DNA from: Bacillus atrophaeus
GTDB lineage: Bacteria > Bacillota > Bacilli > Bacillales > Bacillaceae
Reading direction: 5' to 3'
Assembly: GCF_001584335.1 (NCBI RefSeq)
Contig: NZ_LSBB01000022.1
Coordinates: 1 to 64,000, forward strand
Length of the DNA stretch: 64,000 nt
The stretch's first letter is position 1; each line of letters opens with the position of its first letter. This document shows positions 35,501 through 42,531 of the stretch, in pieces. A program made the position numbers and the translations under genes. The notes beneath the pieces are model-generated. The model did no database searches, was not told the origin of the DNA, and worked only from the letters and a program-made list of their open reading frames with translations.

Positions 35501-35562
35501 TTTTCATTTGTTGTTTTCCGTTCGTTTTGAGGGATTTTATCCTGACTAATGTTGTATTTCAT
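32527..35562 (-). CDS. DNA adenine methyltransferase-helicase fusion (DarB-like)
   Basis: 1011 aa. N-terminal N6-adenine methyltransferase: SAM site LTCGMGNF (~105) and catalytic NPPF (~160). After a long basic linker, an SF2 helicase: WGTGSGKS (~500), LDEAD (~603), LLLSATSTR (~626) and a C-terminal helicase half. No nuclease domain is seen, so it is not a complete restriction enzyme. The combination resembles large phage and plasmid antirestriction proteins such as P1 DarB. Last gene of operon C, started from R1 copy C; likely protects or modifies entering DNA. Confidence 0.82.
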   Translation of the reverse strand: MKYNISQDKIPQNERKTTNEKILYLIDHNMCEEYGITKTDVFNSFTGDGGLHGLEFKAYKNFHSYTEAKKEIENGQFFTSHEISRFLMDCLKPSQHDLVADLTCGMGNFFNYLPNEVNVYGNELDIKAFKVARFLYPEANLTNQDVRFYNPGIKFDLILGNPPFNLKWDVENNSYLSQLYYCIKSYELLKPGGLMALIVPKSFMNDDFSDAGIIQEIEAKFNFICQFLLPSNAFEHTGVKHFETKIMIFQNKSIHLEEQPFNIRYETINIDELGAQHVYNSFVLPALREKEKVSQKIKLEIASAGQEEKEFMYKVDKLLFDIKRHAKTRKYYSKCREYLNRYHTQQKPEGMDYSEWNKTKVTKNKVIRYLKNTLNKQHKTEKDETRLVKTRYGLKLKPYNRKQAMLLNRLKDTKEMTFADMLLQDVYPFSDKRYLAMFKKKQKAFKSVNTAFSDIEPDSSTTKFLDQLVIKDTENDKEIRLNDVQKADTAKLLQKDSVYLQWGTGSGKSISAIAQMLYRQKYNNVRNIFIIAPAIAIQNNWADILANYEMDFTHIKSLKDIYSIQKGQIVLMTFGMLTKYQKFVKRHIKLQSQKVMLVLDEADGISNPSSKRTKAVLNCFRRVKYKLLLSATSTRNNIAESFTAFELLYNNSVNMLCEAELIYVQDKETKDIKGIYNEDNFLKPFPAYKKGHTLFKRCFSPEKTTVFGIGKQNQDVYNGEYLKALIDKTMITRTFEEVSGKNLYKLTPSFCSFNEDEEQLYSVIIQEFYKLAHMFKSTGNARKDALLQIINQLNSLLKACVTPDKFPEYYSSQMPSKALKMLSMLNKWDSEHVAIGCTHIHTVQSYASYIRKHFPDRPLFIITGDKVSLKRRKEIVRSLKSTENGILICTQQSLSSSMNIGFVNKVLLLELQWNFAAMHQFFARFIRYTSDKQKDIRFLTVKNSIEANLIKLIMAKEKLNSFMKNDYMDDEEINERFGIDNDILNMLLTKETDKDGKSYIAWGNQKFLKTS

Positions 35563-35586
35563 ATGATGAACTCCTTTTAAAAACGT

Positions 35587-35802
35587 TTATTTTCCTACAC
35601 TGATTGTTATTTCAAGGGCTTCCGGTGCTGTCCCTAGTTCATGGGTGTAATATTCCATCAATTCGCTTTTGGCTTCTTCTTTACTGATTGCGGTTAAATC
35701 GCCTTTTAATGTTGGAAAAATGCCGTCTTTGTCTTTGACACTGTAGCGAAAAGAAATCAACTCATTTTCTGAGGTGTTTTTTGAATCAATTTTGTTCTTC
35801 AT
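35587..35802 (-). CDS. Hypothetical protein, 71 aa (operon C)
   Basis: Small soluble protein with AAGGAG-type site; the segment from FRYSVKD onward (strand-strand-helix-strand) looks like a compact alpha/beta unit. Lies 24 bp before the methyltransferase-helicase gene. No family recognised. Confidence 0.62.
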   Translation of the reverse strand: MKNKIDSKNTSENELISFRYSVKDKDGIFPTLKGDLTAISKEEAKSELMEYYTHELGTAPEALEITISVGK

Positions 35803-35857
35803 GTGATAGACTCCTTATATTGCGGGGTGTACCATGTACACCCGCATGGCTAGTGGT

Positions 35858-36667
35858 TTATTTCTTTAGGTAAGTATTCGCAAACTCCTGAGCTAAAGCA
35901 TGATCTTTGAACTCTACAGTGATTTTTCGATTTTTAAAGACCTTAATTGATTTAATTTTTTTATAATCAAATTCGTATTTACTGAAAATGTCATATTTAT
36001 TAGATCCTTCTTTCAAGTGTTCAAACATCCGTTTAAGGGAATGCAATGTCTCTACGCTGCCATTTTCAAAATGACTAAGTGCTTGAAAAAATGTTTCCAA
36101 TTTAGAATCCCAAGAGATTCTCATACCCGACCATGACCATGAATCCCACCATACATAATCGGTAATGCTTAAAGAAGCTTTTTTGATAATCACTTTTTTA
36201 TCAAAGTTATAAATTGTGTTTTTTGTTGCTTGAATTAATTCATGTACTGCTTTTTCTTCAAAACTAAATCCGTCTAGCTGTTCAAAAATCTCACCTATAA
36301 TGTCATTGTGAGTCAGGTTTAAATCGTATTTTTCATTGATAACCTTTGTATCCAAGCTCACATTATACTGACGAGAGAAATGGTTAACGATTTTAGAAAC
36401 AAATTGACCTTTGATTTTCTCTAATCGTTTGTCTAAGTATTTAATATCGTCATAATCATCAAGGTAACTACCATAAAGGCTATTAGTGTTTTTCGCTGAG
36501 TTTTTTTCTTTATCGTATACTGGCTTAATGATATCTAGCGCCTGTTGTAGTGCTTCACGTGCTGCTGCATACAATCCGAATTGATTTTCACAATACTTTC
36601 TATCTGTATCAGCGATACGATCATTATTATTGATTGTGATTTCATTTAATTTGCTTAAAATGTTCAT
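35858..36667 (-). CDS. DUF4942-like protein, 269 aa (operon C)
   Basis: ATG 36667 with AAAAGGAGC upstream; the longer frame to 36724 is not supported. The C-terminal part (YDIFSKYEFDYKKIKSIKVFKNRKITVEFKD) and the central WWDSWSW region fit DUF4942, often found in or next to methyltransferases of phages and mobile elements. It is directly upstream of the methyltransferase-helicase, so a joint role is likely. Confidence 0.7.
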   Translation of the reverse strand: MNILSKLNEITINNNDRIADTDRKYCENQFGLYAAAREALQQALDIIKPVYDKEKNSAKNTNSLYGSYLDDYDDIKYLDKRLEKIKGQFVSKIVNHFSRQYNVSLDTKVINEKYDLNLTHNDIIGEIFEQLDGFSFEEKAVHELIQATKNTIYNFDKKVIIKKASLSITDYVWWDSWSWSGMRISWDSKLETFFQALSHFENGSVETLHSLKRMFEHLKEGSNKYDIFSKYEFDYKKIKSIKVFKNRKITVEFKDHALAQEFANTYLKK

Positions 36668-36706
36668 GTGCTTGTTAGCTCCTTTTGTATTGAAAATAGA
36701 GTGGAA

Positions 36707-36765
36707 GGGGAGACCAATCCCCAACCGATAACCCTTATACTTGTGTTTTTGATTGCTACCGTTTT
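36707..36765 (-). repeat. R3 intercistronic motif, copy 2
   Basis: GGGGA / TCCCC stem with loop GACCAA, then CTTGTGTTTTTGATTGCTAC, between two genes of operon C. Confidence 0.65.
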
Positions 36766-36951
36766 TTATTCTGTTACTTCACAAAAAGTTGGAAGTGGGG
36801 GCAAAGTCCACCCATCTTTTTCAGTTTGTGCAATAGCTTTTTTACACATTTGTTCCTCGAAAGCATCACCTAAACGTTCTTGCTCTGTTTGGTAATCACC
36901 CTCTAAATAAACATTCAATTGATAATCACCCAAATCAAGTTTTACTATGAT
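36766..36951 (-). CDS. Hypothetical protein, 61 aa, with non-standard start (operon C)
   Basis: AAAGGAGG is followed at the usual distance by ATC ATA, not ATG; the frame then reads KLDLGDYQLNVYLEGDY to a stop at 36766. In the other R1 copies an ATG stands at this spot. Start may be ATC (36951) or ATA (36948), or the start codon has mutated. Product is acidic. No family recognised. Confidence 0.5.
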   Translation of the reverse strand: MIVKLDLGDYQLNVYLEGDYQTEQERLGDAFEEQMCKKAIAQTEKDGWTLPPLPTFCEVTE

Positions 36952-36962
36952 CTTTTGCCTCC

Positions 36963-37564
36963 TTTTTTTAAGACTTTTTTGTTTTTGCGGAGGCCGATTT
37001 GCATTCACAGCCAAAAAGCACACAAGGGTTTATGAGCCGTTAAGGGGTGTTCTGTGGCCCTTTACGGATCGTTAAGACCAATTTATTTGTGGCAGCTGCC
37101 AGCAGCTGCTGTTTGCAAAAAAATTGGCGACCCTTGTGTGCTTTTATGAAACACGGATAGTAACGCGGCGGGCGTGCCCGGCGTGTTGCTTGCCGATGTT
37201 GAATGTGAATGCTAAAGCCCCCGGACAGCTTCAGCTGGCCAAGGTGGGGGCGTTTGGCTGGACAAAAACAAAAAAGGCGTCTAAAAAAGGATTTAATCAT
37301 GCCGGCGGCTGCCGGCATTCGATTTGCGGAAATGCGACCGGGGCTTACGGGAGCCTTTCTGCTTCTTTTGAACTTCCGTCCTCGTTCACTCGTTAAAAAA
37401 TGGCCAGGAACAATGCAGCTGTTGCTTCAGGATCCGCCGGAGGCAATCCGGAAGCTTACAGATGCATGTTATCGGGCATTTTAGAGGGAAGCGAGATGCC
37501 GCGGAATGTTGGCCGGCGTTTTTTGCCGGCTTACAGTCCGGGAGCAGACCCACAGGGGGACCCC
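36963..37564. repeat. R1 repeat, copy C
   Basis: Full copy (~600 bp), upstream of operon C on the minus strand. All dyads of copy B are kept, with small changes in loops. Confidence 0.92.
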
Positions 37565-37644
37565 AATTTATCTTGATAACAACGGACCACAAATGGAAAA
37601 AAGGATGTGCTATGCTTTGAAATATAAAGAGGGGGTGGTGTCAG

Positions 37645-37749
37645 ATGGGTACAAATGAGGTACTACAGTTGTTGATTGCTACGAATGGAACTACAGCAAC
37701 AGTTTTAGTTGGGATGTTCACTTTAATTTTAACGGCACTAAAAAAATAA
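37645..37749 (+). CDS. Type I toxin-like hydrophobic peptide, 34 aa (module C cargo)
   Basis: AGAGGGGGTGGTG precedes the ATG. MGTNEVLQLLIAT, a hydrophobic helix and a KK end match holin-like type I toxins. A TGC-extended -10 (TATGCT) lies ~35 bp upstream. An antisense RNA overlaps its 3' end. Confidence 0.72.
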   Translation: MGTNEVLQLLIATNGTTATVLVGMFTLILTALKK

Positions 37750-37818
37750 GATCAGTGTAATAAAACACACTGATCAGCAGAATGATTTTGTAACTGAGAT
37801 GTGGCTGCATCTTCAGTT
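37742..37818 (-). ncRNA. Predicted antisense RNA to the module C toxin
   Basis: Minus-strand TGC-extended TATAAT (37825-37830); RNA of ~77 nt with a GTAACTGA...TCAGTTAC hairpin and a terminator GATCAGTGT / ACACTGATC plus TTATTTTTTT that overlaps the toxin stop codon. Confidence 0.68.
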
Positions 37819-37845
37819 ACGCTCATTATAGCAAATTATTTTGTT

Positions 37846-37996
37846 TTTCCCCTGGTTTTGCGTTAGCAAAATCAGGGGGGAGGTTTTTAAAGGTTGCTTT
37901 AGCAACCGTCAAGCAGGCTCGATGCCTGCTTTTAATCAAGGAAAACTTTAGTTTTCCTTCCAGGCGAACCAGCATGAATTTCATGCTGGTTTATTT
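37846..37996. repeat. R2 hairpin-chain repeat (module C end)
   Basis: CCCCTGGTTTTGC / GCAAAATCAGGGG, GGTTGC / GCAACC, GCAGGC / GCCTGC, GGAAAAC / GTTTTCC, AACCAGCATGAA / TTCATGCTGGTT. The first and last stems differ from the other copies but stay paired. Confidence 0.85.
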
Positions 37997-38003
37997 GCCA
38001 TGT

Positions 38004-38267
38004 TTAAAAGGAAAATTCAATTGTATTATTGTTGGTGTAAAGCATTTCGTTCTCTTCGGCTTCTGCGGGAAAATATGTTTCTCCATCGAACTCGTACCTT
38101 TGCTCCGCAAAGACAACTGTCATAATAGAAGTAAAGCAGGATGGATTAGATTGGATTTTTTGTATTTCCTCTTCAGTTAGTTTAAATGACATTCCTGCTC
38201 GTCCCCATATTGTTGAATAGGCAGGTTCCTGGACAGGTTTTAAGGTTTTATTTTTAGCTGATTCCAT
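38004..38267 (-). CDS. Hypothetical protein, 87 aa (operon D)
   Basis: Soluble; MSFKLTEEEIQKIQ...TSIMTVVFAEQRYEF pattern, acidic end. Last gene of operon D, ending next to R2 copy C. Not recognised. Confidence 0.6.
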   Translation of the reverse strand: MESAKNKTLKPVQEPAYSTIWGRAGMSFKLTEEEIQKIQSNPSCFTSIMTVVFAEQRYEFDGETYFPAEAEENEMLYTNNNTIEFSF

Positions 38268-38270
38268 CTT

Positions 38271-38528
38271 TTAATCTCCAATCTGAACTATTATTGTCTT
38301 AACGATAACATTCCAAAAATTATCGTCACCCTGGATAGTGCAAGAGTATATTTCGTTGTTATCAATTTGTTCGTCCTCGTAATATTCTTCATGTAGATAA
38401 CATTCTCTGATATGTTTGTCTTTCGCTTCTTTGGCTTGTTGTATTGCGGTGTTTGGATTTGTATACAATTGAACGTCTGAACCAATGCCGTTGTCTTCTA
38501 AATCGTACAAGGTTTGAACAATATACAT
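38271..38528 (-). CDS. Hypothetical acidic protein, 85 aa (operon D)
   Basis: Very acidic (many Asp/Glu) and soluble, with AAAGGAGTGAG upstream. Separated from its neighbours by 2-3 bp. Charge suggests possible DNA mimicry; no family evidence. Confidence 0.6.
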   Translation of the reverse strand: MYIVQTLYDLEDNGIGSDVQLYTNPNTAIQQAKEAKDKHIRECYLHEEYYEDEQIDNNEIYSCTIQGDDNFWNVIVKTIIVQIGD

Positions 38529-38530
38529 TG

Positions 38531-39031
38531 TTATCTCACTCCTTTTGTAATGCGTGGTCTTCCTACACCGCAGTTCAATAAGCTAGATGATGTAATTGCG
38601 TCTAGGAGCCAGCCGGCAGTGTCATCCATGATGTACTCACTTTGAAATTCAGACAGTGATACGTAGCCGTGTTGTTTCGCTTTATTTTCTGCCCAATCGC
38701 TGGGAACTGTAAACCAGGCACAACCTAAGTGATCAATTATGCCGTTCTCATTTGGTATTAATTCACCAACGTAAGTGTAGATTGTGATGATTTTCGCCTT
38801 TTCATAGTTTGAAGGCTCAGCATAAGGCGGAAGCGATTTGTCTTTTTTGGCTTGTTTCCACATGTATAATAGATCGATTGCTGGTATCTCTGAAAGCTTA
38901 ATATAGTTAGCTTGTGTATTTTTGTCTACATAACCTAAGTCGTGTAGATCAAAGCAAGAATCAAGAGCTTCACAAAGTTCTTCAAAGGTTTTGTAACGAG
39001 TGAGAATTTCATAGATAGTTAAGGATATCAT
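38531..39031 (-). CDS. Hypothetical protein, 166 aa (operon D)
   Basis: ATG 39031 with AAAGGAGACG upstream; the frame to 39088 crosses the R3 hairpin and is not used. Soluble, mildly acidic. Length equals Tn916 ArdA but the sequence does not show ArdA motifs. Not recognised. Confidence 0.62.
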   Translation of the reverse strand: MISLTIYEILTRYKTFEELCEALDSCFDLHDLGYVDKNTQANYIKLSEIPAIDLLYMWKQAKKDKSLPPYAEPSNYEKAKIITIYTYVGELIPNENGIIDHLGCAWFTVPSDWAENKAKQHGYVSLSEFQSEYIMDDTAGWLLDAITSSSLLNCGVGRPRITKGVR

Positions 39032-39060
39032 TGCTGTTGTCGTCTCCTTTAGTGATTGAG

Positions 39061-39120
39061 GGCAGGGGGACCAATCCCTGCCAATCATCTGTATGCTTGT
39101 GTTTTTAATTGCTACCGTTT
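39061..39120 (-). repeat. R3 intercistronic motif, copy 3
   Basis: GGCAGGG / CCCTGCC stem with loop GGACCAAT, then CTTGTGTTTTTAATTGCTACC, between two genes of operon D. Confidence 0.65.
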
Positions 39121-39347
39121 TTCACATTTACCCGTTCATAATCGAAATGGTTGCTGTTGGGGACTAGTTTTTCGCCTGAATGCTTGCATTCTATGACCTT
39201 CCAATTTAGCGGAGAAACTAGCCTTTGTAGGTATCCCATGACATTTGCTTCGGTGTCAGGAACAGGCATAGGAATGATTATTGCTGGATCGCCTTGCTGT
39301 TTTTCCAGTGTTGCTTGATATAAGTCAAAATGCACTTGGTTTATCAT
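39105..39347 (-). CDS. Hypothetical protein, 80 aa (operon D)
   Basis: Overlaps the 222-aa gene by 23 bases. Soluble, contains a PAIIIPMPVPDTEANVMGYL segment. Not recognised. Confidence 0.6.
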   Translation of the reverse strand: MINQVHFDLYQATLEKQQGDPAIIIPMPVPDTEANVMGYLQRLVSPLNWKVIECKHSGEKLVPNSNHFDYERVNVKNGSN

Positions 39348-39993
39348 TTTGATAACACCCCTGTATTTGAGATTTTAAACTGTTCTCCATGTCAGTAAGG
39401 CATTCTTGAAAAGCCAGCTCACTCTCTAAATCTTTATAGGTAAAAACATAGCCAATACTAAAGCGATAATACTTGCCGTTTCGTTCGAAAATAGATCGTA
39501 TGGAGCAATCGAACTCATATATGCCTTGTTCCTCTGAATACCAGTGCATATCAGACTCACTTCCTATGAACTCATTCTCTGAAAAGTATTGATTGGAATA
39601 CATGAAATTCAAAATGACCGTATCTATAAAATCGCAAAAAGTCTTACCGATATCATCCAAGTTATCATCTTTTTCCTCTGATGAAATTTGCCACAAGGTT
39701 TCTTTAAAAGGTACCGGCTCAGGTATACCGGTTAACTCTTTATACTCTTCCTCAGCTATATCGAGAAAATCATCTAGGGACATAGAGCCAACCATGTTTT
39801 GATAGGATTCTTCAGATATTAAATTTTCCGGATTTGTTTCAATTAGGTGGTCTATGCAGTCTCCGGCGAAGGAGTATAACATTTCAGTTAGTACGGTTTG
39901 GTTAACGTTTTTAATGTTTTCCCTTGTGGCAGGATATCCGTGTGTTTTTAACTTATCTTTTAATGCTGAATTTAAATCCATGCTGATGTTCAT
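39325..39993 (-). CDS. Acidic hypothetical protein, 222 aa (operon D)
   Basis: Strongly acidic. N-terminus LKDKLKTHGYPATRENIKNV is shared in pattern with the 150-aa protein at 41653 (LKSALESKGFPGTEKNIEIC), so they are likely paralogues at that end. Possible DNA mimic or inhibitor; inference from charge and place. Confidence 0.65.
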   Translation of the reverse strand: MNISMDLNSALKDKLKTHGYPATRENIKNVNQTVLTEMLYSFAGDCIDHLIETNPENLISEESYQNMVGSMSLDDFLDIAEEEYKELTGIPEPVPFKETLWQISSEEKDDNLDDIGKTFCDFIDTVILNFMYSNQYFSENEFIGSESDMHWYSEEQGIYEFDCSIRSIFERNGKYYRFSIGYVFTYKDLESELAFQECLTDMENSLKSQIQGCYQNDKPSAF

Positions 39994-40015
39994 GAGACTC
40001 GCTCCTTTTTACGTT

Positions 40016-40174
40016 TTATAGAAACTTACTGCAACAAACTACACCTAGAAACGCTATGGCAATTATTGAAACCCAGATATAATACCTCTTGCCTTCACCT
40101 CTTGTTCTGATAGTGATAATTGTAAGAAAGCCAAATAATGCAACTGCAATTATCACTAAAATGATCTCTTGCAT
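40016..40174 (-). CDS. Two-TM small membrane protein, 52 aa (first gene of operon D)
   Basis: ATG 40174 behind AAAAAAAGGAGGG at the R1 edge. Two hydrophobic segments (about 3-21 and 33-50) separated by RTRGEGKRYY. Not recognised. Confidence 0.65.
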   Translation of the reverse strand: MQEIILVIIAVALFGFLTIITIRTRGEGKRYYIWVSIIAIAFLGVVCCSKFL

Positions 40175-40185
40175 GGGAACCCTCC

Positions 40186-40790
40186 TTTTTTTAAGACTTT
40201 TTTGTTTTTGCGGAGGCCGAATTGCATTCACAGCCAAAAAGCACACAAGGGTTTACGAGCCGTTAAGGGGTGTTCTGTAGCCCTTTACGGATCGTTAAGA
40301 CCAATTTATTTGTGGCAGCTGCCTGCAGCTGCTGTTTGCAAAAAAATTGGCGGCCCTTGTGTGCTTTTATGAAACACGGATAGTAACGCGGCGGGCGTGC
40401 CCGGCGTGTTGCTTGCCGATGTTGAATGTGAATGCTAAAGCCCCCGGGCAGCTTCAGCTGACCAAGGTGGGGGCGTTTGGCTGGACAAAAACAAAAAAGG
40501 CGTCTAAAAAAAGGATTTAATCATGCCGGCAGCAGGCCGGCATTCGCTCTGCGGAAATGCGACCGGGGCTTTACGGGAGCCTTTCTGCTTCTTTTGAACT
40601 TCCGTCCTCGTTCACTCGTGAAGAAATGGCCAGGAACAATGCAGCTGTTGCTTCAGGATCCGCCGCAGGCAATCCGGAAGCTTACAGATGCATGTTATCG
40701 GGCATTTTAGAGGGAAGCGAGATGCCGCGGAATGTTGGCCGGCGTTTTTTGCCGGCTTACAGTCCGGGAGCAGACCCGTAGGGGGACCCC
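40186..40790. repeat. R1 repeat, copy D
   Basis: Full copy (~605 bp), upstream of operon D. Nearly identical to copy B in its second half. No toxin gene follows it; 40791-40896 holds only unique noncoding sequence. Confidence 0.92.
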
Positions 40791-40896
40791 GGAGTAAGGA
40801 ATGTTGAAAGAAATCATTTAATGTAAACCCGATAAGGGATATAACGTAAAAATTGATCTTTCTCATGCACTGTGGAGGTGTTGGGGGTGTTGGGAG

Positions 40897-41069
40897 GGGG
40901 TTGTAAGGCTTTGTGTTAACAAAGCCTTACAAGAAGGTTTTTATGGTTTTAGAGGCTGCTTTAGCAGCCTCCAAGCAGGCTCGATGCCTGCTTTTAATCA
41001 AGGAAAACTTTAGTTTTCCGTCCATTCGTCCGCCATAGGCGGCGAAAAAACCAGGCTATTTAAGCCTGG
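40897..41069. repeat. R2 hairpin-chain repeat (module D end)
   Basis: TTGTAAGGCTTTG / CAAAGCCTTACAA, GAGGCTGC / GCAGCCTC, GCAGGC / GCCTGC, GGAAAAC / GTTTTCC, then CCGCC / GGCGG and CCAGGC / GCCTGG before the end of operon E. Confidence 0.85.
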
Positions 41070-41079
41070 TATCACAAGG

Positions 41080-41337
41080 TTATTTTGACCAGATTTGTCG
41101 GTTTCGACGGTAAGGTGCTTCATTGTCAAAATGAAGTGTTTCTTTCAGTTTAAATCCTAATTTTTCAATGTATTTAAGTCGCTTCTTCATCCCAAAAGGA
41201 TAATCGATTTCAATTTCTCTGGCAGTTTCCAAGTGTGCTGGGAGGTCTTTGTATCTACTATTTATGATTCTTCCGGAATCGGTTGTAATTGGTTTATAGA
41301 TAGTTGCTGTATTATTGAGTCTTACAAGTATCATCAT
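41080..41337 (-). CDS. Hypothetical protein, 85 aa (operon E)
   Basis: Basic, soluble; MMILVRLNNTATIYKP start, AAAGGAGCG upstream. Last gene of operon E. Not recognised. Confidence 0.6.
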   Translation of the reverse strand: MMILVRLNNTATIYKPITTDSGRIINSRYKDLPAHLETAREIEIDYPFGMKKRLKYIEKLGFKLKETLHFDNEAPYRRNRQIWSK

Positions 41338-41365
41338 ATTTCGCTCCTTTGTAGGGTTGTGTGTC

Positions 41366-41656
41366 CTAACCTATGAGGTGCTCAAGGATTACTGTTCCGA
41401 AAAATAATAGTCCGATTAAAGAAAGTGTTATTTGCGGACTGACTGCTATGATTTTGTCATCGAATACGAAGATCTCTCCCTGGGCTTCAAGTTCAGTAAT
41501 AAGGCTCATGACTAATTCATTATTTGAATTACCATATTTTAATAGTTTGCTGATTGTGATATACTTTGATTCACGTATTGATTTGAGCAGTGATTCTTTG
41601 GTCGGGGTCACATGCTCTTTTTTTATTTTCCGTTGAATTGCTTGTGCTGCGTTCAT
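41366..41656 (-). CDS. Hypothetical protein with C-terminal TM, 96 aa (operon E)
   Basis: Helical N-terminus that could be a small winged-helix-like unit (ISKLLKYGNSNNELVMSLITELEAQGEIFVFDDKI) and a C-terminal membrane segment. Overlaps the 150-aa gene by 4 bases. Confidence 0.62.
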   Translation of the reverse strand: MNAAQAIQRKIKKEHVTPTKESLLKSIRESKYITISKLLKYGNSNNELVMSLITELEAQGEIFVFDDKIIAVSPQITLSLIGLLFFGTVILEHLIG

Positions 41657-42105
41657 TCGCCTTCATCCTCCTTTAAAATGGTTAGCCCACTTTCACCCGT
41701 ATTTTCCTTTGCTATTTCAAATATGAGTTTAGTTTGGTCGTATGTATATTCACACGAGAAGGTGCTGAGATCAGGGACATCAGGGAATCTGAGTCTGAGA
41801 ATATCTTCTAACCAGTCCTCGTAAACAGAAAATCTTACCTGTGTCATAGGGGATTCATTTGGTGACGCTTTATAAGTCCACAAACTACAGAACGTCTTTG
41901 GCTCAGTTTTACCGAGTTGCGATTCAACTGATCCAATTAGGTCATCTAATATTGTCCAGCCTTCTGCAACGCTTCTTTCTTTCAATGTTTTTTCGAAGTG
42001 GTTATTAATGCAGATTTCAATATTTTTCTCAGTACCAGGAAATCCTTTGGATTCCAAAGCTGATTTCAAGTCTTCTTTATGCCATACAATAGAGGTGAAA
42101 AACAT
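41653..42105 (-). CDS. Acidic hypothetical protein, 150 aa (first gene of operon E)
   Basis: ATG 42105 behind AAAAAAAGGAGC at the R1 edge. Acidic. N-terminal pattern shared with the 222-aa protein of operon D. Possible inhibitor or DNA mimic, not supported beyond charge and context. Confidence 0.65.
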   Translation of the reverse strand: MFFTSIVWHKEDLKSALESKGFPGTEKNIEICINNHFEKTLKERSVAEGWTILDDLIGSVESQLGKTEPKTFCSLWTYKASPNESPMTQVRFSVYEDWLEDILRLRFPDVPDLSTFSCEYTYDQTKLIFEIAKENTGESGLTILKEDEGE

Positions 42106-42118
42106 ATGAGACAGCTCC

Positions 42119-42531
42119 TTTTTTTAAGACTTTTTTGTTTTTGCGGAGGCCGATTTGCATTCACAGCCAAAAAGCACACAAGGGGTTACGATCCGTTAAG
42201 GGGTGTTCTGAGGCCCTTTACGGAACGTTAAGACCAATTTATTTGTGACAGCTGCGGGCAGCTGGCCGTTTACAAAAAAATTGGCGGCCCTTGTGTGCTT
42301 TTATGAAACACGGATAGTAACGCGGCGGGCGTGCCCGGCGTGTTGCTTGCCGATGTTGAATGTGAAATGCTAAAGCCCCCGGACAGCTTCAGCTGGCCAA
42401 GAATGGGGGCGGATGGCTGGACAAAAACAAAAAAGGCGTCTGAAAAAGGGTTTAATGATGCCGGCGGCGGGCCGGCATACGCTTTGCGGAAATGCGACCG
42501 GGGCTTACGGGAGCCTTTCTGCTTCTTTTAA
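42119..42531. repeat. R1 repeat, copy E (3' truncated)
   Basis: First ~413 bp of R1, ending at CTGCTTCTTTT where R2 is joined, exactly as in copy A. The operon-proximal half with the long inverted repeat is intact. Confidence 0.9.

Noticed and set aside
32527..35562. Complete Type II/IIG restriction enzyme
   Set aside because: Methyltransferase and helicase motifs are present but no nuclease motif (PD-ExK or similar) could be seen.
38531..39031. ArdA identity for the 166-aa protein
   Set aside because: Length matches Tn916 ArdA but characteristic ArdA sequence blocks are not visible.
27764..42531. Open frames across R1 copies (plus strand MRPGLYGS-type, minus strand MCFLAVNA-type) as repeated genes
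   Set aside because: No ribosome sites, frames broken in copy A and different in B and E, and the sequence is explained by dense dyads. A short MCFLAVNA leader peptide cannot be excluded but is not conserved in all copies.
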